A DNA stretch of 64,000 nt from Faeciplasma sp048393055 (GTDB lineage: Bacteria; Bacillota; Clostridia; Oscillospirales; Ruminococcaceae): assembly GCA_048393055.1 (NCBI GenBank), contig DBFJJS010000012.1, positions 62,001 through 126,000 on the forward strand, given 5' to 3'. Below are positions 8,530 to 16,864 of the stretch, in pieces. Both the position numbers and the translations under genes were made by a program. Position 1 is the first letter of the stretch. Each line of letters opens with the position of its first letter. The notes under the pieces are model-generated. The model was not told the origin of the DNA, searched no databases, and saw nothing but the letters and a program-made list of their open reading frames with translations.

Positions 8530-10191
8530 ATGAATAAGTTCAAAAGGATATTGTCGTTTGTCCTTGCCGCGGTCATGACTGTTACAATGCTCGCCGCCTG
8601 CGGACAGACGGTCGAGGATCCGGAGCAGTCCGGAACGCCGGCTGTTACCGAGCCTACGGACGCGCCCGCGACAAGTGCGCCGGACGTCACTCAGGTTCCT
8701 GACAATACCGTGGCTTCCGGTACTACTACGGCTCCAGTAACCACAAATCCGCCGGCAACTACGACGACTCCCTCAACCTCTAACCCTGCGACCACTACTA
8801 CGGCTTCGTCGGCAGGCTTTACGGTTGAGGAAATGTCTGCGACCATGTACGCTACCGACGCTGTAAACGTAAGAAGCGGTCCGTCCGCTGATTACGACAG
8901 AATTGGCGGACTTCAGCGCGGAGACGCTGCGGTAGTTACCGGGCGCGCGTCCACCGGCTGGTACAGAATAGACCTTGACGGCAAGGTCGGATATGTCAGC
9001 AACGCGTATCTTTCTTCGACACGTCCCGACGGCGCGACTACAACGGTCACTACCGGCGGAAGCGGCGATGACGACGAGGTAATAATAGTTGACGACGATG
9101 ATATTATTATCCCCAGCGGAACGGTAGACTACGGCGACTGGGCAGAGGACAACGGCTGGGAGTATATGCTATCGCTTATGAATGACCAGAGGTACATAAC
9201 CGTAATCAATCAGATTGCCGAGGGAATGCAGAATCTTGAGACGGAAATCCTCGTTGAGCCGGTTATTACAAAAGATGAAGCGGAGGACTTTGCTCAACTC
9301 ATCCTTCCTCTTATAGCTGTTGAGTATTGTTATGTGAACCGCGTTGAGAGCGTAGATGTATATCCCGGAAGCGGAATACTCAAGAGCGTGAACGTTTCCT
9401 ACTATGTAAACACGAAGGAAGAGGCGGACGCGATGGTTGCACAGCTGAGGGCGAGCACAAACAGCGTTTTGTCCCAGCTTGGAAGCTCATGGTCGGATTA
9501 TCAGAAGATTAAGTATTTGCACGATTGGCTTATTTTAAAGAGCGTACCGGACGCTAACAGCATAGGTGGGCCTCACGCTACCAATGCATACGGATCCATA
9601 GTTGAAGGTAGACCTACATGTCTTGGTTACGCAAAGGGAATGTTTTACCTTCTTTCAAAGGCGGGTTATGACGTTACCTTCGGCGTAGGCATAGGATCTG
9701 CTGCCAAGCATATCTGGGTAAAGGTAAAAATAGGTTCTAACTGGTATAATATCGACCCGACCTGGGATGACCCGATATCTCCTACTGCGGACGACCCGAA
9801 CCTTGTTTATTACGATTACTTCCTCGTAACGGACGAGTTTATGGAGCGTTCTCACGCTGAGGTTTACGATATGAGGTTCTTTGACGAGCCGAAGGCGAAT
9901 TCTCTCACCTATAACTGGCACTATGTAAACGGTTACTACGCCACAAGCATGAGCGAGGCGGAGGACATTATCCGTCAGGCCACCGAGGATGCGGTAAACG
10001 GCGGCGGAAGCTACGAATACGTCCGCATCAAGTTCTCATCCTCCAGCCTGTATCAGGAGTTCTCTTCAAAGTACACAAGAGCCAACTACAACAGCGATAT
10101 CCTTAAGGACATAACCTCTAGATATACCTGTGACAACAAGTATCTCGGCTCTTCAACATGGACGCTCACCTACAGGCTATCAAGAAACTGA
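8530..10191 (+). CDS. Lipoprotein with SH3 and transglutaminase-like domains
   Basis: Paralogue of the preceding protein with an added module, 553 aa. Order: lipobox LAAC (Cys24), Thr/Pro-rich linker (about 30-97), bacterial SH3 domain (about 104-161: AVNVRSGPSADY ... GYVSNAYL), an acidic Asp/Ile spacer, then the transglutaminase core. The core has Cys364 (RPTCLGYAKG), His394 (AKHIWVKV) and Asp409 (NIDPTWDDP). SH3_3 domains usually bind peptidoglycan, so attachment at the wall is inferred. ATG 8524 abuts the GGAGG; ATG 8530 has normal spacing and is chosen. Confidence 0.87.
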   Translation: MNKFKRILSFVLAAVMTVTMLAACGQTVEDPEQSGTPAVTEPTDAPATSAPDVTQVPDNTVASGTTTAPVTTNPPATTTTPSTSNPATTTTASSAGFTVEEMSATMYATDAVNVRSGPSADYDRIGGLQRGDAAVVTGRASTGWYRIDLDGKVGYVSNAYLSSTRPDGATTTVTTGGSGDDDEVIIVDDDDIIIPSGTVDYGDWAEDNGWEYMLSLMNDQRYITVINQIAEGMQNLETEILVEPVITKDEAEDFAQLILPLIAVEYCYVNRVESVDVYPGSGILKSVNVSYYVNTKEEADAMVAQLRASTNSVLSQLGSSWSDYQKIKYLHDWLILKSVPDANSIGGPHATNAYGSIVEGRPTCLGYAKGMFYLLSKAGYDVTFGVGIGSAAKHIWVKVKIGSNWYNIDPTWDDPISPTADDPNLVYYDYFLVTDEFMERSHAEVYDMRFFDEPKANSLTYNWHYVNGYYATSMSEAEDIIRQATEDAVNGGGSYEYVRIKFSSSSLYQEFSSKYTRANYNSDILKDITSRYTCDNKYLGSSTWTLTYRLSRN

Positions 10192-10214
10192 TACGCAAAA
10201 ATAATATTTGATAT

Positions 10215-10251
10215 AAAAGGCTCTGCCTGATTGCCAGGCGGAGCCTTTTTC
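10215..10251 (+). terminator. Intrinsic terminator after the transglutaminase pair
   Basis: Stem GGCTCTGCCTG / CAGGCGGAGCC with a 3-4 nt loop, flanked by an A-run before and five T after. Ends the 7228-10191 transcription unit. Confidence 0.85.
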
Positions 10252-10456
10252 GTATGGGTTCAAAAATAAGGCGTAATTTTAATTATTCACGCATATGATG
10301 TCGGTAAATAGTATGATATATCAATGATTATATGAATTTTAAACAAAAACTATAAACTCATTATGGCTAAAAAGCGCATTTTAATTATAAAAAATTAATG
10401 GTATAATTAATATTATTAAATGAGCTTTAAAAAGCTTATATTGAGGAGGAAATAGT

Positions 10457-11872
10457 ATGCTTAAAAAGGCTGTGTCTGTTTTGCTGGCAGCACTTATGAT
10501 AATCGTATTAGTAGGCTGCGGCAGAAGCGACAGGGAAATAGTTCAGCTGACCCTTTCCACCGAGGACTCCAACGCTATTTTAGCGGCGGCCGGAATTGTC
10601 CTTCCAGACGTGGAGGAGGCGGCGGGAGCGGGAACAACCGTAAAGTTTCACCACTGGGTAGATAGCTTTCACAATTATTCTGAGGATGAGATAATCAACA
10701 CCGGCTACTGGACATTTAGCCAGAAGTACGGCAGCGAAGTAGAGTGGATACAGACCACGTACGGTTCGAGGTTCGACGATCTTGCGGCACTTGTTGTTTC
10801 GGCGACTCCACCTGATTTTACAACTTGTTCGGTAAACACTTTCCCCGAAAAATGCCTTAAGGGAATGTTTGTGCCGGTAGACGACTACATAGATTATACC
10901 GACCCCCTGTGGAGCGGGAACGCAGAGTTTGTAGACAGATACTTTTCCATGAACGGCGAGGCGTGGATAATCTGCACCGATGTTAAGGCAACCAACGTCT
11001 GCGCCTATAACCGCAGGGTAATTGAGGAATGGGGCTTTGACGACCCTGCTGAGCTGTTTATGAACGACGAGTGGACTTGGGATGTGTTCTATGACATGTG
11101 CGTCACTTTTTCCGATCCCGACGAAAATAGATACGCGCTTGACGGCTGGTCGTGGCAGAGTGCGCTTGTTAACTCTACCGGGGTCACGGTCATAGCGATA
11201 GACGACGATGGCAAGTTCATTTCAAATATCGACGCTCCGCAGCTTGAAAGCGTGCAAACCGTAATATACGACCTCAATAGGGACGACTGCGTAAGTCCGC
11301 AGGTTATGAGAGGCGCGGATTACGACGGTATCGGCATAAAAGAGGGTCTTTGCCTGTTCTGGCTTAGAGAAAAGTGGGCGTTTACAGGTCCTGTGGATGA
11401 GATGAGCGCGATATGGGGCGATATCTCTAACGGTGAGCTTATGTTTGTGCCTATCCCGCGTGATGCAAATGGAGACGGAAATTATTATCTTGGCGGGCAG
11501 CCTGTCGGCTACCACATAATAAGCGGCGCGTCTAATCCCGACGGCGTTGTGCTGTTATCCATGTGCGAGAGGTTTAAGATAATAGACCCTACCGTAATAG
11601 ACATAGACACAAGGCAGCTCAAGGAGATATACCTGTGGACTGACGAAATGCTTGAAATGAACGACATTTGCCAGCAGCTTGCAAAGGATAATCCGATAGT
11701 AAACTTCTCGTCTGGATGCCAGCAGCAGCTTGCAACGGCTGTAAACAACTGTATAGTCGGAACTACCGGCTCCAACCCAACAACGTGGGCGCAGCTAAAG
11801 GAAACTTATACAGATCAGATAGATTACTACATAGAAGAGCTTAACACAATGATAGAGGAAAACGACGAGTAA
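10457..11872 (+). CDS. Extracellular solute-binding lipoprotein (family 1-like), orphan
   Basis: Lipoprotein of 471 aa with lipobox LVGC (Cys21). The mature part (KFHHWVDSFHNY, FSQKYGSEVEWIQTTYG, LAALVVSATPPDFTTC, WIICTDVKATNVCAYNRRV, EEWGFDDPAELF) has the layout of ABC sugar-binding proteins that track a target sequence and a hinge region. It would bind a carbohydrate at the cell surface, but no MalF/MalG-type permeases or ATPase are adjacent. SD GAGGAGG at 10442-10448. A TATAAT at 10402-10407 is a possible -10, but no good -35 matches it. Confidence 0.78.
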   Translation: MLKKAVSVLLAALMIIVLVGCGRSDREIVQLTLSTEDSNAILAAAGIVLPDVEEAAGAGTTVKFHHWVDSFHNYSEDEIINTGYWTFSQKYGSEVEWIQTTYGSRFDDLAALVVSATPPDFTTCSVNTFPEKCLKGMFVPVDDYIDYTDPLWSGNAEFVDRYFSMNGEAWIICTDVKATNVCAYNRRVIEEWGFDDPAELFMNDEWTWDVFYDMCVTFSDPDENRYALDGWSWQSALVNSTGVTVIAIDDDGKFISNIDAPQLESVQTVIYDLNRDDCVSPQVMRGADYDGIGIKEGLCLFWLREKWAFTGPVDEMSAIWGDISNGELMFVPIPRDANGDGNYYLGGQPVGYHIISGASNPDGVVLLSMCERFKIIDPTVIDIDTRQLKEIYLWTDEMLEMNDICQQLAKDNPIVNFSSGCQQQLATAVNNCIVGTTGSNPTTWAQLKETYTDQIDYYIEELNTMIEENDE

Positions 11873-11883
11873 AGCGCCGCATG

Positions 11884-11918
11884 AAAAGCAGCAGCCGTAT
11901 TTTCGGCGGCTGCTTTTT
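11884..11918 (+). terminator. Intrinsic terminator after the solute-binding lipoprotein
   Basis: AAAAGCAGC-A-GCCG pairs with CGGC-G-GCTGCTTTTT across a short loop with one mismatch, ending in a T-run. Confidence 0.85.
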
Positions 11919-11930
11919 GATTTTTATATA

Positions 11931-11960
11931 TGAATAGCCGCGCTAGCGTTCTCATAAAAT
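11931..11960 (+). promoter_or_regulatory. Possible sigma-E-type sporulation promoter of yabP-yabQ
   Basis: TGAATAG (11931-11937), 15-bp spacer, CATAAAAT (11953-11960) resembles the mother-cell sigma-E pattern with its CATAC-like -10. It lies 34 bp before yabP. yabP is known to be mother-cell expressed in Bacillus. The match is partial. Confidence 0.35.
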
Positions 11961-11994
11961 CATATATGAGAAATGCTTAAGGAGAGTGGGCACA

Positions 11995-12285
11995 ATGGGT
12001 ACGACTCAGGAACAGCCGGCTGTAATTAAAAGACACAATGTAATACTTGAGGACAGACAGAGGCTGTCGATGTCCGGAGTAACGGATGTAGAAAGCTTTA
12101 ACGATACGGAAATATCGCTTTACACCAGCCTTGGAGAACTGATGGTGAGAGGAAAGGGACTGCATGTAGATAACATGAGCCTTGATACCGGCGACATCAT
12201 GATTTCCGGAGAGGTAAAATCCCTTGTCTACGGCGACAAGGATAGAACAAAAAAGCCGTCGCTGTGGGGTAAAATATCAAGATGA
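11995..12285 (+). CDS. yabP: Sporulation protein YabP
   Basis: Small (96 aa) conserved sporulation protein expressed in the mother cell. Recognisable by HNVILEDRQRLSMSGVTDVESFND, TSLGELMVRGKGLHVDNMSLDTGD and the C-terminal SGEVKSLVYGD, the YabP/YqfC domain. AAGGAGAG lies 8 nt before ATG 11995; a GTG three codons upstream overlaps the ribosome binding site and is not used. It overlaps yabQ by 4 nt, and the yabP-yabQ-divIC-S1 order is the same as in Bacillus. Confidence 0.93.
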   Translation: MGTTQEQPAVIKRHNVILEDRQRLSMSGVTDVESFNDTEISLYTSLGELMVRGKGLHVDNMSLDTGDIMISGEVKSLVYGDKDRTKKPSLWGKISR

Positions 12286-12779
12286 ACGGTGCGGCTGTGA
12301 ATATCGTTATTGGAACGGGCACGGTTGAAACAGATTTGTTTCTGGGAACGGGAAGGGAGGCGGCGCTTTTGGCGTACGCCTTCATGACTGGCGTTGTTTT
12401 AGGCTCAGTCTATGATGTTCTCAGAGCGCTCAGGCTGAGCGTAAGGCATTGCCGCGCGGCGGTCGCAGTGGAGGACGCGGTTTTTACACTTTTCTTCGGT
12501 GCGGTGTATTATATTTTCTGCGTAGAGCTGCTTGAGGGAATGCCGAGACTGTTTGTGCTTGTGGGAATGGCGGCGGGGTTCGTATTGTATCTTATAAGCC
12601 TGGGCAGGATCATCTGCGGGATACTCAGCACTGTATTTGGAATGTTAAAAAAATTATTTCATCCATTGTTAACATTACTAAAAAAGCTGACGAAATATTT
12701 GTGCGGACTAACGGTTTTTAAACGCGTAGAAAAAAATTATAAAAAAACACTTGCACAGACAAAGGATAATGATGTATAA
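12282..12779 (+). CDS. yabQ: Spore cortex biosynthesis protein YabQ
   Basis: Membrane protein (165 aa) needed for spore cortex formation, in the outer forespore membrane of Bacillus. Several hydrophobic segments (about 28-48, 63-85, 88-112) follow LLAYAFMTGVVLGSVYDVLRALR, the YabQ signature. The C terminus is basic and Lys-rich. Start ATGA overlaps yabP, so the pair is probably translationally coupled. Confidence 0.9.
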   Translation: MNGAAVNIVIGTGTVETDLFLGTGREAALLAYAFMTGVVLGSVYDVLRALRLSVRHCRAAVAVEDAVFTLFFGAVYYIFCVELLEGMPRLFVLVGMAAGFVLYLISLGRIICGILSTVFGMLKKLFHPLLTLLKKLTKYLCGLTVFKRVEKNYKKTLAQTKDNDV

Positions 12780-12780
12780 T
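12751..12780 (+). promoter_or_regulatory. Possible sigma-A promoter of divIC inside the end of yabQ
   Basis: TTGCAC (12751-12756), 18-bp spacer, TATAAT (12775-12780), 47 bp before the divIC start. This would let the vegetative divIC and S1-protein genes be expressed independently of the sporulation genes upstream. Confidence 0.5.
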
Positions 12781-12826
12781 ATATTTTGTATATTTATAGA
12801 CTAAGCAAAGGAGGACTGAAGCAGCC

Positions 12827-13210
12827 GTGAAAAAAGCAGTGGATAAAGCCGCCGAAGAGCAGACTGCGCAGCGCAGCCAGACTGCAGAGCGCGGCGTCAG
12901 GCGGAAAAAATCAAGGCGCTTAAAAAAGCACCGCTCGCATTTTTTTGACTTTTTAAAGCTTGCGGCGTTTTCGGTCCTGCTTGTTTATTCTGTAGGCGTA
13001 ATAGTTTCAACACAGGCGGATATCGCGGAGCAGGAGTCGTCCATAGAAAGGCTTAAGCAGGAGATTGCCGAGGCGCAAATGGAAAACGACGAGTACTCAA
13101 GGCTTCTTGCGGACAACGATGAGGAGGAGTATATGCTGTCCGCTGCCATCGCGCGGGGATACGCATATCCGAGGGAGACAAGGTTCTATCCAAAGAACAA
13201 TTTGGAATAA
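12827..13210 (+). CDS. divIC: Septum formation initiator, DivIC/FtsB-like
   Basis: Bitopic divisome protein of 127 aa with a basic cytoplasmic N terminus (to about residue 42), one transmembrane helix (about 43-62, FLKLAAFSVLLVYSVGVIV), and an extracytoplasmic coiled coil (about 65-100, EQESSIERLKQEIAEAQMEN). The end ARGYAYPRETRFYP is typical for the family. It partners with FtsL/DivIB at the septum. GTG start at 12827 with AAAGGAGG at 12807-12814. Gene position after yabQ matches Bacillus divIC. Confidence 0.9.
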   Translation: MKKAVDKAAEEQTAQRSQTAERGVRRKKSRRLKKHRSHFFDFLKLAAFSVLLVYSVGVIVSTQADIAEQESSIERLKQEIAEAQMENDEYSRLLADNDEEEYMLSAAIARGYAYPRETRFYPKNNLE

Positions 13211-13263
13211 TTGCGCCATTGTTTATACGGAATACGATGTGAAAGAGGAAAAAGAAAACTTTT

Positions 13264-13791
13264 ATGCAGCTTGAGAGGGAAAGCATTGTAGAAGGCAAGG
13301 TAACGGGGATATTAAAGTTTGGCGCGTTTGTTGACCTGGGCGAGGGCAAGAGTGGAATGGTACATATTTCCGAAGTATCCAATACTTACGTTGATGATAT
13401 AAACAACTTTCTTAAGGTTGGACAGACGGTAAAGGTTAAGGTACTTTCCATTTCGGAGGACGGCAAAATAGCCCTTTCGATAAAAAAGGCAGAGCCTGCG
13501 CCGTACAGGGAAAAGGACTTCAAGGGGGGACGCGCGGAAAGGCATGGCGACTACTCCGGCAAGGATAAGGAGTTTACGACGTATCCTAAGCGTCAGCAGC
13601 CGAAAAAGCAGCCGGCAAAAAAAGAACCGCCAGACATCGAGGCTATTCAGTACGCATATGAGCCAAGGTCTACCGCTACTAACGCCAGCTTTGAAGACAT
13701 GCTCTCAAGATTCAAGGCTTCAAGCGAGGACAGGATGTCCGACCTCAAGCGCAATATGGACGTGAGGAAAAAAGGAAGCAGAAGAAGATAG
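13264..13791 (+). CDS. S1-domain RNA-binding protein (YabR-like)
   Basis: One S1 domain occupies residues 5-75 (VEGKVTGILKFGAFVDLGEGKSGMVHISEVS ... VKVKVLSI, quoted here in part). A basic, disordered C-terminal half rich in Lys, Gln and Pro follows. Length 175 aa, longer than Bacillus YabR (about 130). It is a general RNA-binding protein probably linked to ribosomes. It lies 53 nt after divIC in the conserved yabP-yabQ-divIC-yabR order. Confidence 0.88.
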   Translation: MQLERESIVEGKVTGILKFGAFVDLGEGKSGMVHISEVSNTYVDDINNFLKVGQTVKVKVLSISEDGKIALSIKKAEPAPYREKDFKGGRAERHGDYSGKDKEFTTYPKRQQPKKQPAKKEPPDIEAIQYAYEPRSTATNASFEDMLSRFKASSEDRMSDLKRNMDVRKKGSRRR

Positions 13792-13846
13792 CCTGCTCGC
13801 ACAGAATGGTCACGATGTTAGCATGTTTTAAATACAGGAGGTAAAA

Positions 13847-14569
13847 ATGCTAAAAAGAATACTATTTGTTATCGTGGCGCTGACTGTTGCCGTAGGACTT
13901 TGCGGTTGTGAAGCGAACAGAGTTGTGGCGGGCGAGGAATATATTCTTGCCGCGAGGGAGGAGTATGCTTCGCTTGATTCCGCACGTGTGGACGTTATAA
14001 ACAACGATACCGGCGAGTCTGAGCAGATATTTATTTTCAAGTATGACGAAACAGGTATGATGACCTATTCCTATATAGGCAAATCAGAGGACACTCAGAT
14101 CGCCCAGTACAACAACGGCTACGAGCAGTTTACGCAGGAAAACGGTACGGTGACGACGCTCACCACCTCCGACAGCGGATTTGCGGCTTATTCAAGGGAA
14201 GTCCCCTATCCTTACGCGAGCGAGGGGCTTATTCTATTTTATAAAAGCGCCGTAATCGACGAGGAGTCTTATATCGCCCAAAATGAGGATGCAATAGAGG
14301 TTTGCCATGTATATGATGTGGACAAGCTCGACGGCTCCGGCGCGGACAGCAGACTGACCGGCTTTACCGTCAAGTACTTTTTCGACGGCGAGGGCAACCT
14401 GCTTTTCCTACAGGAAATATCAGACATGACTTTGGAGGATGGAACAAACAAGACCTATTCATATTCGATATATATAACCGAAAGGAACGAGGTCGACTCT
14501 GTACCCAATGTCGTAAATACGGAGATTTCCGCTGCTGAGGATATCCCCGGCACCGACTCGGTAATATAA
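13847..14569 (+). CDS. Lipoprotein of unknown function
   Basis: A 240-aa lipoprotein: lipobox LCGC with Cys21, and the rest acidic and beta-rich (ESEQIFIFKYDETGMMTYSY, GYEQFTQENGTVTTLTT, DSRLTGFTVKYFFDGEGNL). The alternation of short strands resembles LolA/LppX-like or secreted beta-sandwich lipoproteins, but I do not recognise the family. GGAGG lies 7 nt before ATG 13847. It stands between the divIC block and the S10 leader and looks monocistronic. Confidence 0.7.
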   Translation: MLKRILFVIVALTVAVGLCGCEANRVVAGEEYILAAREEYASLDSARVDVINNDTGESEQIFIFKYDETGMMTYSYIGKSEDTQIAQYNNGYEQFTQENGTVTTLTTSDSGFAAYSREVPYPYASEGLILFYKSAVIDEESYIAQNEDAIEVCHVYDVDKLDGSGADSRLTGFTVKYFFDGEGNLLFLQEISDMTLEDGTNKTYSYSIYITERNEVDSVPNVVNTEISAAEDIPGTDSVI

Positions 14570-14590
14570 ATTAATTGACGCACATTACTT

Positions 14591-14624
14591 GACGGCACTC
14601 TTGCTTTTAGGCAGAAGCGCCGTC
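14591..14624 (+). other. Hairpin after the 13847 lipoprotein gene
   Basis: GACGGC (14591-14596) pairs with GCCGTC (14619-14624), with further partial pairing inside. There is no proper T-run after it, so it is a weak terminator at best. Confidence 0.4.
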
Positions 14625-14713
14625 ATTCAGGTTTTGTGCAAATACAACAAAATCCAAATTAAAAAAGGTCTAAAAATCTACGCCAAAAAGATGCAGCAAT
14701 TTTAGAAAAAAGC

Positions 14714-14742
14714 TTGAAAAGCGCATATTCTAATGATATTAT
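14714..14742 (+). promoter_or_regulatory. Sigma-A promoter of the S10-spc-alpha superoperon
   Basis: TTGAAA (14714-14719), 17-bp spacer, TATTAT (14737-14742), AT-rich upstream. It predicts a transcription start near 14749 and a leader of about 420 nt before rpsJ. Confidence 0.75.
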
Positions 14743-14748
14743 ATTTAT

Positions 14749-15171
14749 TGCGTGACTGCAGAAGATATGCGATGAAGCTGAAGGTTGCCGGCGGTGTGCC
14801 GGGTAATTTCAGCTGAGTATGTCCGATTTTAAACCGGGCGACTGTAATAACAACACGGTATGTGCTTTAGCATCTTGCGACAACAGGATATTGTTTTGCT
14901 GCGGCAATAATAAGTTTGTTCTGCGGCAAGGGGATACATTCTGCTGTGTCTAAACGTGCGTAAAACCGCTGGCGTATTATGTCCTCCGAAAAACGAAAGT
15001 TTTTCGGTTTTTTTATGAGGGCAGAGGAAACGCACGGCGGCGTGTTAAAAACAGACGAGTCAAGCGTCAGGGCGCTTAAAAAGGCGGGTCAACCGGCTTT
15101 GGCGGCTAACCTGCGCCGCAGAGGACTCCGCCCCCAATTAAATGCAGAAATATTTTAAGGAGGCGTTTTAA
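14749..15171 (+). promoter_or_regulatory. Structured S10-operon leader RNA
   Basis: No gene fits this 600-base gap (14570-15171). The transcribed part starts with a hairpin: AGCTGAA (14776-14782) pairs with TTCAGCT (14808-14814), with an inner CCGGC/GCCGG stem. A conserved-looking segment (ATGTCCGATTTTAAACCGGG, 14819-14838) follows. A strong intrinsic terminator stands at 14986-15014, then 157 nt of GC-rich sequence up to the rpsJ ribosome binding site. The layout fits autoregulation by attenuation, as is known for ribosomal operons. The regulator (L4 in gamma-proteobacteria; unknown here) is inference. Confidence 0.65.
14986..15014 (+). terminator. Intrinsic terminator within the S10 leader (attenuator)
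   Basis: Perfect 9-bp stem CCGAAAAAC / GTTTTTCGG closed by a GAAA tetraloop and followed by seven T. It lies about 240 nt after the predicted start and 158 nt before rpsJ on the coding strand, so read-through must be controlled or partial. Confidence 0.9.
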
Positions 15172-15486
15172 ATGGCAGTCAATGAAAAAATCAGAATCAA
15201 GATCAAGGGCTATGAGCATACGAACGTAGACGCTGCCGCGGCTAAGATAGTCGAAGCGGCAAAGAGAAGCGGCGCTAAGGTTTCAGGACCCATCCCGCTC
15301 CCTACGGATAAGGAGATAATAACAATCCTCCGCGCTGTTCATAAGTACAAGGACAGCCGCGAGCAGTTCGAGCTCAGAACCCATAAGAGGCTTGTAGATG
15401 TTCTTCATCCCACGAAAGACACTACCGCCGCTCTGCAGAATCTTGAGCTTCCTGCTGGTGTTGACATCGTAATGGAGATCAAGTAA
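15172..15486 (+). CDS. rpsJ: 30S ribosomal protein S10
   Basis: A 104-aa protein of the small-subunit head that also binds NusB in antitermination. KIRIKIKGYEHTNVDAAAAKIVEAAKRSGA, here read in parts, and GPIPLPTDK plus FELRTHKRLVDVLHP are diagnostic. First gene of the superoperon. AAGGAGG stands 8 nt before ATG 15172. About 100 nt of non-coding sequence separates it from rplC, wider than most gaps in this cluster. Confidence 0.98.
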   Translation: MAVNEKIRIKIKGYEHTNVDAAAAKIVEAAKRSGAKVSGPIPLPTDKEIITILRAVHKYKDSREQFELRTHKRLVDVLHPTKDTTAALQNLELPAGVDIVMEIK

Positions 15487-15585
15487 TCTCCTAAGGAAAT
15501 CGCAGATTCCGATTTCTCAGCGATAAAGTAACACGACAGGTCATGTCGGCAAAGCCGACCAATAACCACATAGGAGGAATACAAA

Positions 15586-16221
15586 ATGAAGAAAGGCATC
15601 ATCGGAAAGAAGATCGGTATGACACAGGTCTTCGACGAAACCGGAAAGGTAATTCCGGTGTCGGTTATAGAGGCAGGTCCCTGCGTAGTCGTGCAGAAGA
15701 AGACCGCCGAGAACGACGGCTATGAGGCTGTCCAGCTCGGCTTCGGAGACGCTACCGCAAAGAGCCTTAAGAAGCCTCTTGCAGGTCATTTTAAGAAGGC
15801 TGACGTCGCGCTTAAGAAGACCCTTAAGGAATTCAGGCTCGACGATATTTCAAACGTGAATGTTGGCGACATCATCAAAGCTGACCTTTTTGCGGTGGGC
15901 GAGATGGTTGACGTCTGCGGCACCAGCAAAGGTAAGGGCTTTGCCGGAACTATCAAGCGCTGGAACAACCACAGGCTTAAGGAGACTCACGGTACAGGAC
16001 CTGTTCACCGCCACGCCGGCTCTATGGGCGCGTGCTCTACCCCTTCGAGAATATTCAAGGGCAAGGGAATGCCAGGACACCTCGGCGCCGAAAGAGTCAC
16101 CATTCAGAACCTTGAGGTAATCAAGGTTGACGCAGAAAACAATCTTATCGCTGTAAAGGGAGCGATCCCCGGACCCAAGAACGGCATCGTAACCGTTTGC
16201 AACAGCGTTAAGAAGGCTTAG
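15586..16221 (+). CDS. rplC: 50S ribosomal protein L3
   Basis: Large-subunit assembly-initiator protein, 211 aa. It opens KKGIIGKKIGMTQVFDETG. The tip loop that reaches the peptidyl-transferase centre is visible as HGTGPVHRHAGSMGACS with FKGKGMPGHLG after it. Those two stretches also hold the Gln/His region that is methylated in other bacteria. TAGGAGG lies 11 nt upstream of ATG 15586. Confidence 0.98.
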   Translation: MKKGIIGKKIGMTQVFDETGKVIPVSVIEAGPCVVVQKKTAENDGYEAVQLGFGDATAKSLKKPLAGHFKKADVALKKTLKEFRLDDISNVNVGDIIKADLFAVGEMVDVCGTSKGKGFAGTIKRWNNHRLKETHGTGPVHRHAGSMGACSTPSRIFKGKGMPGHLGAERVTIQNLEVIKVDAENNLIAVKGAIPGPKNGIVTVCNSVKKA

Positions 16222-16240
16222 TGGAAGGAGGAAGTAACCA

Positions 16241-16864
16241 ATGTCTAAGGTTTCCGTTTACGATATTAAAGGAAATGTAGTTGCCGACACTGAGCTTAAC
16301 GATGCAGTATGGGGTGTTGAACCCAACGTCCCCGTTATGCACGCCGTAGTAGTAAACTACCTGGCAAATCAGAGACAGGGCACACAGTCCACTCTTACAA
16401 GAACCGAGGTTTCGGGCGGAGGCAGGAAGCCCTGGAGGCAGAAGGGCACCGGTCATGCAAGGCAGGGCTCGACAAGGTCTCCCCAGTGGGTGCACGGAGG
16501 CGTCGCCCTCGGACCCAAGCCCCGCAGCTACAGATACATCGTCAACAAGAAGGTAAAAAGGCTTGCGATGAAGTCTGCGCTTTCCGCAAAGCTTGCTGAC
16601 AACGGCGTAGTCGTTCTCAACAGCATCGACTTCGAGTCGATAAAGACCAAGAACGTCGTAGAGATGCTCAAGGCCCTGGGCGCAGAGGGAAAGGCGCTTA
16701 TAGTAATGCCCTCGGTTGACGAAAAGGTAATCAAGAGTGCAAGAAACATTCCCGGCGTTAAGACCACTCTTGTAAACACCCTGAATGTTTACGACATCCT
16801 CAACTGCGACAAGTTCATCGTAGTTACCGACGCCGTAGCCAAGATCGAGGAGGTTTATTGCTAA
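16241..16864 (+). CDS. rplD: 50S ribosomal protein L4
   Basis: Lines the polypeptide exit tunnel; in E. coli it is also the repressor of this operon, a possible link to the leader at 14749-15171. 207 aa. The tunnel loop is visible as GGGRKPWRQKGTGHARQGS, followed by SPQWVHGGVALGPKPRSY. Its stop codon overlaps the rplW start by one base (TAATG). Confidence 0.98.
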   Translation: MSKVSVYDIKGNVVADTELNDAVWGVEPNVPVMHAVVVNYLANQRQGTQSTLTRTEVSGGGRKPWRQKGTGHARQGSTRSPQWVHGGVALGPKPRSYRYIVNKKVKRLAMKSALSAKLADNGVVVLNSIDFESIKTKNVVEMLKALGAEGKALIVMPSVDEKVIKSARNIPGVKTTLVNTLNVYDILNCDKFIVVTDAVAKIEEVYC

